From positions 310,001-374,000 of the forward strand of contig NZ_JAFFZW010000003.1 of NCBI RefSeq assembly GCF_017826695.1: 64,000 nucleotides of DNA, read 5' to 3'. This DNA is from Pseudomonas alliivorans. Its GTDB lineage: Bacteria > Pseudomonadota > Gammaproteobacteria > Pseudomonadales > Pseudomonadaceae. Below are positions 46,498 to 56,570 of this stretch, in pieces. The notes beneath the pieces were generated by a model that saw only the letters and a program-made list of their open reading frames with translations, was not told the DNA's origin and ran no database searches. The number at the start of each line of letters is the position of its first letter. Within the stretch, counting starts at the first letter, position 1. A program made the translations under genes and the position numbers.

Positions 46498-47778
46498 ATG
46501 AGCAAGACAAACGACTCCCTGATGCAACGCCGCCATGCTGCCGTCCCGCGTGGCGTGGGTCAGATTCACCCGATCTTCGCTGCTTCGGCCAGGAACGCCA
46601 CCGTTACCGACGTTGAAGGCCGTGAGTTCATCGACTTCGCGGGCGGTATTGCGGTACTGAACACCGGTCACCTGCACCCGAAAATCGTTGCTGCCGTGCA
46701 GGAGCAGCTGACCAAGCTGACGCACACTTGCTTCCAGGTGCTGGCTTACGAGCCGTATGTCGAGCTGTGCGAGAAGATCAACGCCAAGGTGCCGGGTGAT
46801 TTCGAGAAGAAAACCCTGCTGGTGACGACCGGTTCCGAAGCGGTCGAAAACGCCGTCAAGGTTGCCCGCGCGGCCACTGGCCGTGCTGGCGTGATCGCCT
46901 TCACCGGCGCTTACCACGGCCGCACCATGATGACCCTGGGTCTGACCGGCAAGGTCGTGCCGTACTCGGCCGGCATGGGCCTGATGCCCGGCGGTATCTT
47001 CCGTGCGCTGTACCCGTGCGAGCTGCATGGCGTGAGCGTTGACGATTCCATCGCCAGCATCGAACGCATCTTCAAGAACGACGCCGAGCCGAAAGACATC
47101 GCCGCCATCATCATCGAGCCTGTGCAGGGCGAAGGTGGTTTCTACGTGGCGCCGAAAGCCTTCATGCTGCGTCTGCGCGAGCTGTGCGACAAGCACGGCA
47201 TTCTGCTGATCGCTGACGAAGTGCAGACGGGCGCTGGCCGTACCGGCACCTTCTTCGCCATGGAGCAGATGGGCGTTGCGGCCGATCTGACCACCTTCGC
47301 CAAGTCCATCGCAGGCGGCTTCCCGCTGGCGGGCGTGTGCGGCAAGGCCGAGTACATGGATGCCATCGCGCCGGGCGGTCTGGGCGGCACTTACGCCGGT
47401 AGCCCGGTGGCGTGCGCGGCGGCACTGGCGGTGCTGGATATCTTTGAAGAAGAGAACCTGCTGGAGCGTTGCAAGTCGGTCGGCGAGCGTCTGGTCACTG
47501 GCCTGAAAGCCATCCAGGCCAAGCACCCGGTCATCGGCGAAGTTCGTGCGCTGGGCGCGATGATTGCGCTGGAGCTGTTCGAAGACGGCGACTCGCACAA
47601 GCCGAACGCAGCGGCCGTGGCTCAGGTTGTGGCCAAGGCACGTGACAAGGGTCTGATCCTGCTGTCGTGCGGCACCTACGGCAACGTCCTGCGCGTGCTG
47701 GTTCCGCTGACTGCCGAAGACGAACTGCTGACCAAAGGTCTGGCCATTCTCGAAGAATGTTTCGCTGAAATCGCCTGA
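46498..47778 (+). CDS. gabT: 4-aminobutyrate aminotransferase
   Basis: This 426-residue class III aminotransferase shows TTGSEAVENAVKVAR, the cofactor Asp240 in LIADEVQTGAGRTGT and the PLP lysine Lys269 in FAKSIAGGFPLAG. It moves the amino group of GABA to 2-oxoglutarate, giving succinic semialdehyde for GabD. With the spu genes, this completes a route from putrescine to succinate within the window. GAGGAA lies before the ATG. Confidence 0.93.
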   Translation: MSKTNDSLMQRRHAAVPRGVGQIHPIFAASARNATVTDVEGREFIDFAGGIAVLNTGHLHPKIVAAVQEQLTKLTHTCFQVLAYEPYVELCEKINAKVPGDFEKKTLLVTTGSEAVENAVKVARAATGRAGVIAFTGAYHGRTMMTLGLTGKVVPYSAGMGLMPGGIFRALYPCELHGVSVDDSIASIERIFKNDAEPKDIAAIIIEPVQGEGGFYVAPKAFMLRLRELCDKHGILLIADEVQTGAGRTGTFFAMEQMGVAADLTTFAKSIAGGFPLAGVCGKAEYMDAIAPGGLGGTYAGSPVACAAALAVLDIFEEENLLERCKSVGERLVTGLKAIQAKHPVIGEVRALGAMIALELFEDGDSHKPNAAAVAQVVAKARDKGLILLSCGTYGNVLRVLVPLTAEDELLTKGLAILEECFAEIA

Positions 47779-47821
47779 TCCGCTGTGCGGTCACGGATTG
47801 GTTGATTTGTGACCAAACAGA

Positions 47822-47853
47822 CAAAAAAAGCCCGTTTCGACGGGTTTTTTTTG
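47822..47853 (+). terminator. gabT rho-independent terminator
   Basis: An A run, the compact stem CCCGT-TTCG-ACGGG (47,831-47,844) and a run of eight T follow the gabT stop by about 45 bases. It is a strong, nearly symmetrical terminator. Confidence 0.9.
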
Positions 47854-47938
47854 GTCTGAACGAAGGTATTTCACTGTTTTGGCTATATCCGGGCGAAGGC
47901 TTTGGCTAAGGTGAACGCATCGATGTCGGAGAGTCCTG

Positions 47939-49327
47939 ATGACTGCTGTAGTTTTACCCGCGGTACCTCGCGTATTGATTGCTGAGTCCGATCCGTGGGT
48001 TCGCGAAACTCTCAGCGAGCTGGTGCTGAGTGTGCGTGGTGATATCGAGCTGGAGATGTGCACCGACGGCAGGCAAGCCATTGAATGGATGAAAAAACAC
48101 CTGCCGGACCTGGTCATTGCTGCACGTGAGCTGCCCGCCATCGATGGGCTGAGCCTCTTGCGCGGCATTCGCAACCTGCGTCGTCAGCCGCCGATCCCGT
48201 TCATTCTGATCAGCAACCGCAGTGATGCGGCCAGCGTGCGCGAGGTGTTGCCGCTCGCGCCGACGGCTTATCTGACCAAACCCCTGGATACTGTGGGCCT
48301 GAAGCAGCGTCTGGAAGGGTTGCTGCTGGGCCGTCGTTCGGCTGCACCGGGCGACATGCCTGCGCTGACGCCGGGTTTGACGTTGATGAAGTTTCTGGAA
48401 AAGCGTCGCGATGTGGCTGATGGCGCGCCGCTGTTTGTTGATGTGCCCAATGCTATTCAACTGAGCCAGGGATCAAGCGGGCTGGATGCGACGCTGCTGG
48501 AGCAGGAGTTGCGCAACGATCCGCACATTACGGCAGTGTTGATCGCCGCTGCAAACACGGCGGCCCAACATTTGGGAAAGCCTGTGCAGACGCTGGGTGG
48601 CGCGATGGCGGTGCTGGGCGCACCGCAGACGGCTACCATCGCGTCGGGTCTGGCCAAAAAGCGCATGGCGGTGCTGACCAGCGACGCGTTGCTGGCCAAG
48701 GCCAGTCAGTTCTGGACCCTGTCGCAACGCACAGCGGACTACGCACGGATTCTGGGCGGCATGCTCGAGCTGGATGTCGAGCGCTGCTTCTGCGCCGGAT
48801 TGCTGCAATCGCTGGGTGATCTGGCGGTGCTGGGCTGTCTGCAGGAATGGCTGCTGGCGGGCGGTGAGCTGAATGAACAGGCGATTGATCAGGCGCTGGA
48901 GCAATACTCGGCGTCCTTCGGTTCTGCGCTGCGCACCCGCTGGCGTCTGCCGCTGGAACTGCGCGAGCTGATCGCGGCGGTGTATCAGTACAACACCGGT
49001 ATCTACAAGCGCGAGGTGCTGGCGATGAACCTGGCCGGGCAGATGGCTCAGCTGGGCGAGGAAGAAAGCGTCACCCAGTTGCTCAAGACCAAGTCGGCGA
49101 AGCTGTTGAAACTCAGCGTCGGGGATTTGCAGCGTCTGCGCAAGAAGCTGACGGGGGTGACCGATCCGAGTCTGTTGGCGCCTTTGGTGGTGGAGCCTGA
49201 GGAGAGTGAGGGAGAGGGGGTCGAAGATGACGGCCCGGACCTCCTGGACCTCACACCCGAGTCGCCAGCGGCCGAAGAGCCCGAGCCCGAGCCCGAGCAA
49301 AGCGTTGAGGACGTCCCGAAGGCTTGA
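47939..49327 (+). CDS. Receiver-HDOD protein with degenerate receiver
   Basis: This 462-residue protein has an N-terminal receiver domain (about 10-130; acidic pair ESD, Lys114 in YLTKPL), then an HDOD domain (about 185-370) and an acidic Glu/Pro-rich tail. In the receiver the phospho-acceptor position is Ala62 in DLVIAARELPAIDG where Asp is normal, so it can hardly be phosphorylated. HDOD proteins lack the HD phosphodiesterase centre and act in signalling or scaffolding. GGAG lies before the ATG. It is a single gene behind the gabT terminator. The partner cannot be named. Confidence 0.85.
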   Translation: MTAVVLPAVPRVLIAESDPWVRETLSELVLSVRGDIELEMCTDGRQAIEWMKKHLPDLVIAARELPAIDGLSLLRGIRNLRRQPPIPFILISNRSDAASVREVLPLAPTAYLTKPLDTVGLKQRLEGLLLGRRSAAPGDMPALTPGLTLMKFLEKRRDVADGAPLFVDVPNAIQLSQGSSGLDATLLEQELRNDPHITAVLIAAANTAAQHLGKPVQTLGGAMAVLGAPQTATIASGLAKKRMAVLTSDALLAKASQFWTLSQRTADYARILGGMLELDVERCFCAGLLQSLGDLAVLGCLQEWLLAGGELNEQAIDQALEQYSASFGSALRTRWRLPLELRELIAAVYQYNTGIYKREVLAMNLAGQMAQLGEEESVTQLLKTKSAKLLKLSVGDLQRLRKKLTGVTDPSLLAPLVVEPEESEGEGVEDDGPDLLDLTPESPAAEEPEPEPEQSVEDVPKA

Positions 49328-49410
49328 GTTGGATGCGTTGTAGCGCTTCTCACGGTCCGTGTCCGGCATTACTCACAGCTCTCGTTGGAAGAATGCAAAA
49401 CCTTGTAAAA

Positions 49411-49488
49411 GGTGGCTTGCCGTCGATGCTCTTTCTGACGCTCCACCATTGGCTGACCTGACACTATCGCCGGCAAGCCGCCTCCCAC
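49411..49488. repeat. REP-like palindrome pair, copy 2
   Basis: A left arm GGTGGCTTGCCGTCGATG (49,411-49,428) and a right arm ATCGCCGGCAAGCCGCC, ending CTCCCAC at 49,488, match the pair behind spuH, with a few changes in the left arm. It lies between the HDOD and HD genes. Confidence 0.8.
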
Positions 49489-49524
49489 AGGGTGATCTGA
49501 CCCCCTCAGCATAGGAACCACCTG

Positions 49525-50082
49525 ATGCCCACCCTCGACCTGCAACATCTCTACAACAAAGCCTGGCTGTTCGCGTCTCAAGCTCACGTCGGACAGACGA
49601 TGACCAGTTCGGATCTGCCTTACACCACCCACGTGGCGATGGTTGCCAATGAGCTGATCTTTGCCCATCGCGAGGAACCCGTGGGTGCATTCGAGATTGC
49701 GCTGCCTGCTGCGCTGTTGCATGACGTAGTGGAAGACACTGATGTGACGACGGCGCAGTTGCAGGAGGCGTTTGGCGCAGAGGTCGCATCGACCGTTGCG
49801 TGCCTGAGCAAGAACCTGATCGTGCCGTTTTCCGAGGAGCGTTATTTTCAGGGTATCGCCGAGCATTCCCGTGAAGCGGCGGCGGTCAAGCTGTGCGACC
49901 GCATCACCAATCTGCAGTCAGCGCCTGCCAAATGGACGCATGCCAAGCGAGCGTCCTACCTGATCGAGTCCGAGCAGATCCTGAATGCGTTGGGCCATGC
50001 GAATGGCTACCTGAGGCAACGGCTTGGCGACGCCATGGCGCGTTATCAGGTTCTGTATGTGGATGGCTTCGAAGCGGTGTGA
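49525..50082 (+). CDS. HD-domain hydrolase of the RelA/SpoT hydrolase type
   Basis: This 185-residue protein has the HD series: His36 (YTTHVAMVA), His66-Asp67 with Glu70-Asp71 (LLHDVVEDTDVT) and Asp125 (VKLCDRITNLQ). This is the order of small (p)ppGpp pyrophosphohydrolase-like proteins (MESH1/SAH type), which bind Mn and remove pyrophosphate from ppGpp. Whether it acts on ppGpp here is inference. No synthetase or TGS domain is attached. Confidence 0.8.
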   Translation: MPTLDLQHLYNKAWLFASQAHVGQTMTSSDLPYTTHVAMVANELIFAHREEPVGAFEIALPAALLHDVVEDTDVTTAQLQEAFGAEVASTVACLSKNLIVPFSEERYFQGIAEHSREAAAVKLCDRITNLQSAPAKWTHAKRASYLIESEQILNALGHANGYLRQRLGDAMARYQVLYVDGFEAV

Positions 50083-50134
50083 TCAGCCGGATCATGACGC
50101 GAAGCATCGGCACGATCCGGTCGGGCATTGAGCC

Positions 50135-50581
50135 TCAATGACTGTGACTGCGCCCCACATGCGAGGGCTCGCCTTCGGGTGAGGCGACGGCGCCGGTGAC
50201 TTCCAGCCTTTCCAGAATCGCGCAGTGATCGGCCTCGCCGCTGCCGCAACGTTGGCGCAGATCAAGCAGTTGTTGCTGCAGCGCCTGCAGGCTGGCGACC
50301 CGGGCGTTGACGTGTTCGATGTGCTCGTCGATCAGCGCATTGACGCTTTCGCATTGATCCTGCGGGCTGTCGCGCAGGTTCAGCAGGCTGCGAATCTCTT
50401 CCAGCGTCATGTCCAGGCTGCGGCAATTGCGGATGAACGACAGCCGCTCGACGTGGGCCTGGGTGTACAGACGGTAATTGCCATCGCTGCGCGCGGGGGC
50501 GGGCAGCAGACCTTCACGTTCGTAATAACGGACAGTTTCGACCTGCGTATCCGTCAACTTCGCCAGTTCACCGATCTTCAT
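50135..50581 (-). CDS. cadR: MerR-family cadmium/zinc-responsive regulator
   Basis: This 148-residue protein has a MerR DNA-binding start (MKIGELAKLTDTQVETVRYYEREGLLPAP), a dimer helix and Cys residues at NCRSLDM, DQCESVN and RCGSGEADHC. A His-rich end (SHVGRSHSH) is characteristic of CadR. It binds Cd(II) or Zn(II) and turns on the divergent cadA. The ATG at 50,581 follows GAGAGG. The upstream frame overlaps the cadA control region and is not used. Confidence 0.88.
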   Translation of the reverse strand: MKIGELAKLTDTQVETVRYYEREGLLPAPARSDGNYRLYTQAHVERLSFIRNCRSLDMTLEEIRSLLNLRDSPQDQCESVNALIDEHIEHVNARVASLQALQQQLLDLRQRCGSGEADHCAILERLEVTGAVASPEGEPSHVGRSHSH

Positions 50582-50604
50582 GGGCTGCCTCTCGTTTTTA
50601 GTGC

Positions 50605-50636
50605 TTGACCCTATAGTGGCTACAGGGTGTTCACTT
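50605..50636 (+). promoter_or_regulatory. CadR operator and cadA promoter
   Basis: TTGACC at 50,605 is a -35 box. Across the spacer lies the dyad ACCCTATAG-TGG-CTACAGGGT (50,608-50,628), a typical MerR-type operator placed in an over-long spacer, with a TTCACT -10-like box near 50,631. This matches MerR-controlled metal-export promoters. Confidence 0.75.
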
Positions 50637-50666
50637 GGCAACAAGCAGAATCCAGGAGCGCGCCAA

Positions 50667-52904
50667 ATGGGCCCGATCAGCAAAGCTACCCCGACACACG
50701 GTCATGACGAGCACGAAGACGTGCACGCAGAACATGCGCATTCTTGCTGCTCCAGCAAGGCAGCGCCCGCCGTCGTGACGCTCGATAACGCCTCGTCAGC
50801 CGATGCGCGGTTGAGCAGTTTTCGTATCGAAGCGATGGACTGCCCGACCGAGCAGACCCTGATCCAGAACAAACTGGGCAAGCTGGCGGGCGTGCAGAAA
50901 CTGGAATTCAACCTGATCAATCGCATCCTCGGCGTCTGGCATGACTTGCCGTCGACCGATCCGATTCGCGAGGCCATCGGTTCGCTGGGCATGCAGGCCG
51001 ACCTGATTGAAGAGGGGGCGACTTCAGACGCCGCGGCTGCTCCTGCTCCGAAGAAACACTGGTGGCCGCTGGCGCTGTCCGGCGTCGCGGCGCTGGCAGC
51101 CGAAGTGGTGCATTTTGCTTCGCTGGGCCCGACCTGGGTCGTTGCGCTGCTGGCGCTGGTGTCGATCTTCAGTTGCGGCCTCACGACCTACAAAAAAGGC
51201 TGGATTGCGCTCAAAAACTTCAATCTGAACATCAATGCGCTGATGAGCATCGCCGTGACCGGCGCCGTGCTGATCGGGCAATGGCCTGAGGCGGCCATGG
51301 TGATGTTCCTGTTCACGGTGGCTGAACTCATTGAAGCCAAGTCGCTGGATCGTGCGCGTAACGCAATCAGCGGTTTGATGCAGTTGACGCCGGAACTGGC
51401 GACGGTTCGCCAGTTGGATGGCGTTTGGCTGGAAGTTGATGCCAAAAAGGTTGAAATGGACGCCATCGTGCGGGTAAGGCCTGGTGAGCGTATCGCGCTG
51501 GACGGTGAAGTCGTGTCCGGACAATCGACTATCGATCAGGCCTCGATCACCGGGGAAAGCCTGCCGGTCGAAAAGGCCGTGGGCGACAAGGTGTTTGCGG
51601 GGACCATCAATCAGGCGGGTTCGCTGGAGTATCGCGTCACGGCGGCGGCGAATAATTCGACATTGGCGCGGATCATCCATGCCGTTGAAGCGGCCCAGGG
51701 ATCGCGCGCCCCGACTCAGCGCTTCGTCGACAGCTTCTCGCGTATCTACACGCCGGTGGTGTTTGTGGTGGCGTTGGCGGTTGCGCTCGTGGCTCCGCTG
51801 TTCTTTGGCGGCGCGTGGTTCGACTGGATCTACCGTGCGCTGGTACTGCTGGTCGTCGCATGCCCGTGTGCGCTGGTGATCTCCACGCCTGTAACCATCG
51901 TCAGTGGCCTGGCGGCTGCGGCGCGCAAAGGTATTTTGATCAAGGGCGGTGTGTACCTGGAAATGGGCGAGAAGCTGGATTATCTGGCCCTCGACAAGAC
52001 CGGGACCTTGACGCATGGCAAGCCGGTGCAAACCGATTATGTTGCGCTGCATAACGAGGCAGCCGACACCGCGCCTGCCATCGCCGCAAGCCTTGCCGGT
52101 CGCTCCGATCATCCGGTTTCTCAAGCCATTGCCAAGGCGTCCGAAGCGGGCGCTGCCGTGCATGACGTGGTGAACTTCGAAGCGCTGGGCGGGCGCGGCG
52201 TGAAGGGCGAGATCAATGGCCGCCTGTACCATCTGGGCAATCATCGTCTGGTGGAGGAACTGGGTCTGTGCTCGCCTGAACTGGAGGCACGTCTGGATGC
52301 GCTGGAAATGCAGGGCAAGAGCGTGGTGCTGCTCCTCGACTCAACCGGTCCGCTGGCGCTGTTTGCCGTGGCCGATACGGTCAAGGAAACCAGCCGTCAG
52401 GCCATCGCCGAACTGCATAAACTGGGTATCAAGACCCTGATGCTGACGGGCGACAACCCGCACACGGCCAAGGCGATTGCCGATCAGGTGGGCATCGATC
52501 AGGCGCAGGGCAACCTGCTTCCTGCGGACAAGCTGGCGGCGATTGAAGGGCTGTACGCGCAGAACCATCGCGTCGGGATGGTTGGCGACGGCATCAACGA
52601 TGCGCCTGCGCTGGCACGATCCGAGATCGGTTTCGCGATGGCGGCGGCGGGGACGGATACGGCGATCGAAACGGCGGATGTCGCGCTGATGGACGATGAT
52701 CTGCGCAAGATCCCGGCGTTTATTCGCCTGTCGCGCCGGACCTCGACCGTGCTCAAGCAGAACATCGTCCTGGCGATTGTCACCAAAGTGCTGTTCATCG
52801 GTATCACCTTCGCGGGGCTGGCGACCATGTGGATGGCAGTGTTTGCCGACATGGGGGTCAGTTTGCTGGTGGTGTTCAACGGGTTGCGATTGCTCAAGAA
52901 GTAA
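50667..52904 (+). CDS. cadA: Cd/Zn/Pb-exporting P-type ATPase
   Basis: This 745-residue P1B-type ATPase has a His-rich N terminus (HGHDEHEDVHAEHAHSCC) and one heavy-metal-associated domain with MDCPTE. Eight membrane segments are expected, with the CPCAL metal site, TGES actuator loop, DKTGTLTHG phosphorylation site, HP (SDHPVS) and GDGINDAPALA. These define a Zn/Cd/Pb exporter of the CadA/ZntA type in the inner membrane. The ATG at 50,667 follows AGGAG; the frame is open 29 codons earlier through the operator. Control is by the divergent cadR. Confidence 0.93.
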   Translation: MGPISKATPTHGHDEHEDVHAEHAHSCCSSKAAPAVVTLDNASSADARLSSFRIEAMDCPTEQTLIQNKLGKLAGVQKLEFNLINRILGVWHDLPSTDPIREAIGSLGMQADLIEEGATSDAAAAPAPKKHWWPLALSGVAALAAEVVHFASLGPTWVVALLALVSIFSCGLTTYKKGWIALKNFNLNINALMSIAVTGAVLIGQWPEAAMVMFLFTVAELIEAKSLDRARNAISGLMQLTPELATVRQLDGVWLEVDAKKVEMDAIVRVRPGERIALDGEVVSGQSTIDQASITGESLPVEKAVGDKVFAGTINQAGSLEYRVTAAANNSTLARIIHAVEAAQGSRAPTQRFVDSFSRIYTPVVFVVALAVALVAPLFFGGAWFDWIYRALVLLVVACPCALVISTPVTIVSGLAAAARKGILIKGGVYLEMGEKLDYLALDKTGTLTHGKPVQTDYVALHNEAADTAPAIAASLAGRSDHPVSQAIAKASEAGAAVHDVVNFEALGGRGVKGEINGRLYHLGNHRLVEELGLCSPELEARLDALEMQGKSVVLLLDSTGPLALFAVADTVKETSRQAIAELHKLGIKTLMLTGDNPHTAKAIADQVGIDQAQGNLLPADKLAAIEGLYAQNHRVGMVGDGINDAPALARSEIGFAMAAAGTDTAIETADVALMDDDLRKIPAFIRLSRRTSTVLKQNIVLAIVTKVLFIGITFAGLATMWMAVFADMGVSLLVVFNGLRLLKK

Positions 52905-52946
52905 GCGCTGGCTGATCCTGCCGTTGCGTGTGGCAGACGACGGAGG

Positions 52947-53032
52947 GTGGGAGGCGGCTTGCCGGCGATCGCGTCAGGTCAGGTGGCGAAAGGTTGTCTG
53001 ACCGTCCGTATCGCCGGCAAGCCGCCGTCCAC
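52947..53032. repeat. REP-like palindrome pair, copy 3
   Basis: GTGGGAGGCGGCTTGCCGGC starts at 52,947 and the inverse ATCGCCGGCAAGCCGCCGTC lies at 53,010-53,029, with a 40-base middle. It fills the gap between the convergent cadA and hutG genes. Confidence 0.85.
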
Positions 53033-53053
53033 AGGAATCGTGTGTTGACGTAT

Positions 53054-53857
53054 TCACCTGCCAAACCGCTCCTGGCCCCAGGCAATGAAGGTTTCCAACA
53101 ACGGTTTCAGGACATTGCGGGTCGGTTCGGCAAGGTCAGGGCGGTAATGGAACGGGGCGAATTCTTCCATGTAGGTGCTTTGCGCCAGTTCCAGTTGCAC
53201 GGCGTGGATGTTGTTTGCCGGGTCGCCGTAATGGCGGGTGATGTGGCCGCCCTTGAAGCGGCCGTTCAGCACATGGCTGTAATCCTTGGCTGCCGCGCAG
53301 ACCTGTTCCAGTCTGCTGGCCAGTTCCGCATCGCAACTGGCGCCGTTAAAGGTGCCGAGGTTGAAGTCCGGCAGGCGGCCGTCGAACAGGTGCGGAACGT
53401 GGCCGCGAATCGAGTGCGCGTCGAACAGCAGCGCGTAGCCGAACTCGTCGCGCAGCCGTTGCAGTTCCTGTTCGAGTGTCTGGTGATACGGCGTCCAGAT
53501 CTGCTCCAGATACTGCGCACGCTCTTCATCTCCCGGTGCCAGGCCTTCCTTGAACAGTGGCACGCCGTCGAACAGGATCGACGGAAACAGCCCCGTGGTC
53601 GCACCGGCATACATCGGTTTGTCGTCAGCAGGGCGATTCAGGTCAATCACAAAACGCGAATATTCGGCCGCCAGGGTGCTGGCGCCCAGTTCTGCAGCGA
53701 AGTCGTACAGACGCGGAATGTGCCAGTCGGTGTCGGGCAGGCTCAGCGCTTCGTCCACGAGCCCGGCTTCCACGGCGGGCGTGAGCTTGAGGCCCGCGTG
53801 GGGCATGCTGATCAGCAGCGGAATACGGCCGCGGGTGAATGTCAGAACGTTGTCCAC
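53054..53857 (-). CDS. hutG: N-formylglutamate deformylase
   Basis: This 267-residue protein of the N-formylglutamate amidohydrolase family has LLISMPHAGLKLTP near the start, SRFVIDLNRP, FDAHSIRG and GRFKGGHITRHYG. It cuts N-formylglutamate to glutamate and formate, the last step of the formyl branch of histidine breakdown. The start is GTG at 53,857, chosen because a strong AAAGGAG lies just before it and no ATG is available there. It lies 11 bases behind hutI and ends the hut operon on this side. Confidence 0.9.
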   Translation of the reverse strand: MDNVLTFTRGRIPLLISMPHAGLKLTPAVEAGLVDEALSLPDTDWHIPRLYDFAAELGASTLAAEYSRFVIDLNRPADDKPMYAGATTGLFPSILFDGVPLFKEGLAPGDEERAQYLEQIWTPYHQTLEQELQRLRDEFGYALLFDAHSIRGHVPHLFDGRLPDFNLGTFNGASCDAELASRLEQVCAAAKDYSHVLNGRFKGGHITRHYGDPANNIHAVQLELAQSTYMEEFAPFHYRPDLAEPTRNVLKPLLETFIAWGQERFGR

Positions 53858-53868
53858 AATCTTCTCCT

Positions 53869-55074
53869 TTAAACCAGTGATTCCATGCCATGACGCACGA
53901 TGCGTTTGTCCAGATCGCCGCCCAGCCAGTACGCCAGGTCAGCCGGTCGTTCGATGTCCCAGGCGACGAAATCCGCCGTCTTGCCGACTTCCAGCGAACC
54001 GTGTGTGTCGCCCATGCCCAGCGCCTTTGCGGCGTTGAGCGTGACGCCTGCCAGTGCTTCTTCAGGCGTCATGCGAAACAGCGTGCAGGCCATGTTGAGC
54101 ATCAGGCGCAGCGACAGGCCGGGTGAGGTGCCGGGGTTCATGTCGGTGGAAATCGCGATAGGCACGCCGTGTTTGCGCAGCGCATCCATGGGCGGCAGTT
54201 GCGTCTCGCGCAGGAAGTAGTAGGCGCCCGGCAACAGGACTGCGACGGCGCCCGACGCCGCCATGGCGATGACGTCGTCTTCGGTCATGAACTCAAGATG
54301 GTCCGCTGACAGGGCCTTGTAACGCGCGGCCAGACTTGAACCGCCCAGCGATGAAAGCTGTTCGGCGTGCAATTTTACCGGCAGCCCGAGCTGACCCGCG
54401 GTGATGAACACCTGCTCGACCTGCGCCGGGGAAAATGCCAGGTATTCACAGAACGCGTCCACGGCATCCACCAGCCCTTCGGCGGCCAGCGCCGGGAGCA
54501 TTTCGTTGCAGATGTGATGAATGTAATCGTCGGCGCGATTGGCGTATTCAGGCGGCAGCGCATGCGCGGCCAGACAGGTGCTGCGGACGGTGACCGGCTG
54601 GGTGTTGCCGAGACGCCGGATCACCCGCAACAACTTGCGCTCGTTCTCCAGATCCAGCCCGTAACCGGACTTCATCTCGACGGTGGTCACGCCATCCTTG
54701 AGCAGATGCCGCAATCGGCGCTCAGCGCTGATGTACAGCTCGTCTTCGCTCGCGGCACGTGTAGCTCGCACGGTGCTGGCGATGCCGCCGCCAGCGGCTG
54801 CGATGTCGGCGTAGCTCACACCTTGCAGCCGCTGCTCGAATTCGCCGCTGCGGTTGCCGCCGAACACGGTGTGCGTGTGACAGTCGATCAGACCCGGCGT
54901 GACCCACGCCCCGCCCAGATCGACGCAACTCTCGGCGTCCTGTTCTGCCAGTTGATCCAGAGGCCCGATCCATTCGATGTACGCTCCGGAAGTCACGATG
55001 GCGGCATCCTCGATGATCGAGTAGTTACCGTGTGCCATGGTTGCGATGTGACAGTTCTTCCAGAGCGTTTTCAT
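53869..55074 (-). CDS. hutI: Imidazolonepropionase
   Basis: This 401-residue amidohydrolase has the metal site [17 protein letters not shown], a Lys/His area with KLHAEQLS and the Asp in [12 protein letters not shown]. It opens the imidazolone ring to N-formimidoyl-glutamate. TGAGGAGG lies before the ATG. The gene is 16 bases behind hutT and 11 before hutG, so all are one transcript. Confidence 0.93.
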   Translation of the reverse strand: MKTLWKNCHIATMAHGNYSIIEDAAIVTSGAYIEWIGPLDQLAEQDAESCVDLGGAWVTPGLIDCHTHTVFGGNRSGEFEQRLQGVSYADIAAAGGGIASTVRATRAASEDELYISAERRLRHLLKDGVTTVEMKSGYGLDLENERKLLRVIRRLGNTQPVTVRSTCLAAHALPPEYANRADDYIHHICNEMLPALAAEGLVDAVDAFCEYLAFSPAQVEQVFITAGQLGLPVKLHAEQLSSLGGSSLAARYKALSADHLEFMTEDDVIAMAASGAVAVLLPGAYYFLRETQLPPMDALRKHGVPIAISTDMNPGTSPGLSLRLMLNMACTLFRMTPEEALAGVTLNAAKALGMGDTHGSLEVGKTADFVAWDIERPADLAYWLGGDLDKRIVRHGMESLV

Positions 55075-55090
55075 CCGGGGCCTCCTCAGG

Positions 55091-56467
55091 CTAGGGGACA
55101 GGTGTCAGCGATTTGGGTTTGACCCATAGACGGTAGGCGATGACCAGCAACACGATCCAGACCGCGCCGACGATCAGCGCGGCGCGGTTGTCCGGGAAAT
55201 AGCCCAGCACGCCGAAGATAAACAGCATGAAGACGATGGCGGCGGCAGGTGCATACGGCCAGAACGGCACCGGGAATTTCAGCTCGGCGACTTCTTCAGC
55301 GCTCATGGCGCGGCGCATCGCGACCTGAGTCAGCAGGATCATCAGCCAGACCCAGACGGTGGCGAAGGTGGCCAGCGAGGCGATCAGCAGGAACACGTCT
55401 TTGGGGATCAGGTAGTTGAGCACCACGCCGCCCAGCAGCGTCACGCCCATGATCAACACGGTCATCCACGGCACGCCCTGACGCGACAGGCGTGCAAAGC
55501 TGGCTGGCGCCTGACCGTCGCGAGCCAGTCCGTACATCATGCGGCCTGCGCCGAAGATGTCGCTGTTGATGGCCGACACGGCGGCGGAAATCACCACGAT
55601 GTTGAGAATGGTAGCGGCCGACGCGATGCCCAGATTGTCGAAAATCTGCACGAACGGGCTGCCCTGTGTGCCGATCTGCGGCCACGGATAAATGGACATC
55701 AGCACGAACAGCGTCAGCACGTAGAACAACAGGATGCGCAGCGGCACGGCGTTGATCGCACTGGGCAGCGAGCGTTGCGGATCCTTGGCTTCACCGGCGG
55801 TAATACCGATGACCTCGATACCGCCAAAGGCAAACATCACCACGGCAAACGATGCGATCAGACCCGCGACGCCATTGGGCATGAAGCCGCCATGCGCCCA
55901 CAGGTTACTGATACCGATCTCCGTGCCCGTGGTCGAGCTGCCGATGCCGAACAGCATGATGCCGAAGCCCGCCAGAATCATTGCGATGATCGCGCCGACC
56001 TTGAGCAGCGACAGCCAGAACTCGGTTTCGCCAAAGACTTTCACGTTGCACAGGTTCAGCGCGGCAATCAGGAACACGATGCCCAGCACCCAGATCCAGC
56101 GCGGCACTTCCGGGAACCAGAAGCCCATGTAGATCCCGAACGCGGTGACGTCGGCGAGGCAGACGATGATCATCTCGAACGCGTAGGTCCAGCCCAGTAC
56201 GAAGCCTGCCAGCGGGCCGAGATAGCGCGTGGCGTAGTGGCTGAACGAACCGGCCACCGGGTGATGCACGGCCATTTCGCCCAGCGCACGCATGACCATG
56301 AACACGGCGGCACCGCCGATCAGGTAGGCCAGCAATACCGCAGGCCCTGCCTGTTGAATCGCCGAGGCGGAGCCGTAGAACAACCCTGTGCCGATGGCAG
56401 AGCCCAGGGCCATGAAGCGAATGTGGCGGGCGGATAACCCGCGTTTCAAACCATCTCGTGACGTCAT
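55091..56467 (-). CDS. hutT: Histidine-type amino-acid permease (APC family)
   Basis: This 458-residue permease has about 12 membrane segments and opens with the amino-acid-permease motif [27 protein letters not shown]. The EPTTAF-type loop is seen as a [16 protein letters not shown] stretch. Set in the hut operon between hutH and hutI, it most likely brings in histidine or urocanate; the substrate is inferred from position. Confidence 0.82.
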   Translation of the reverse strand: MTSRDGLKRGLSARHIRFMALGSAIGTGLFYGSASAIQQAGPAVLLAYLIGGAAVFMVMRALGEMAVHHPVAGSFSHYATRYLGPLAGFVLGWTYAFEMIIVCLADVTAFGIYMGFWFPEVPRWIWVLGIVFLIAALNLCNVKVFGETEFWLSLLKVGAIIAMILAGFGIMLFGIGSSTTGTEIGISNLWAHGGFMPNGVAGLIASFAVVMFAFGGIEVIGITAGEAKDPQRSLPSAINAVPLRILLFYVLTLFVLMSIYPWPQIGTQGSPFVQIFDNLGIASAATILNIVVISAAVSAINSDIFGAGRMMYGLARDGQAPASFARLSRQGVPWMTVLIMGVTLLGGVVLNYLIPKDVFLLIASLATFATVWVWLMILLTQVAMRRAMSAEEVAELKFPVPFWPYAPAAAIVFMLFIFGVLGYFPDNRAALIVGAVWIVLLVIAYRLWVKPKSLTPVP

Positions 56468-56570
56468 TTCAGGTCCATTTCATTACTGGTATGGCTATAG
56501 CTGCGAGAACGCCTGCATCCGGCTTCCCGCAGCGACAGACCATGGCGAGCCCTGCCAGGCTCGCGGTGCA

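Noticed and set aside
44674..47598. A 974-codon open frame on the minus strand opposite gabD and gabT
   Set aside because: It is the antisense shadow of two well-supported genes in GC-rich DNA; its translation has no domain and is rich in residues typical of such shadows (Arg, Gln, His, Val).
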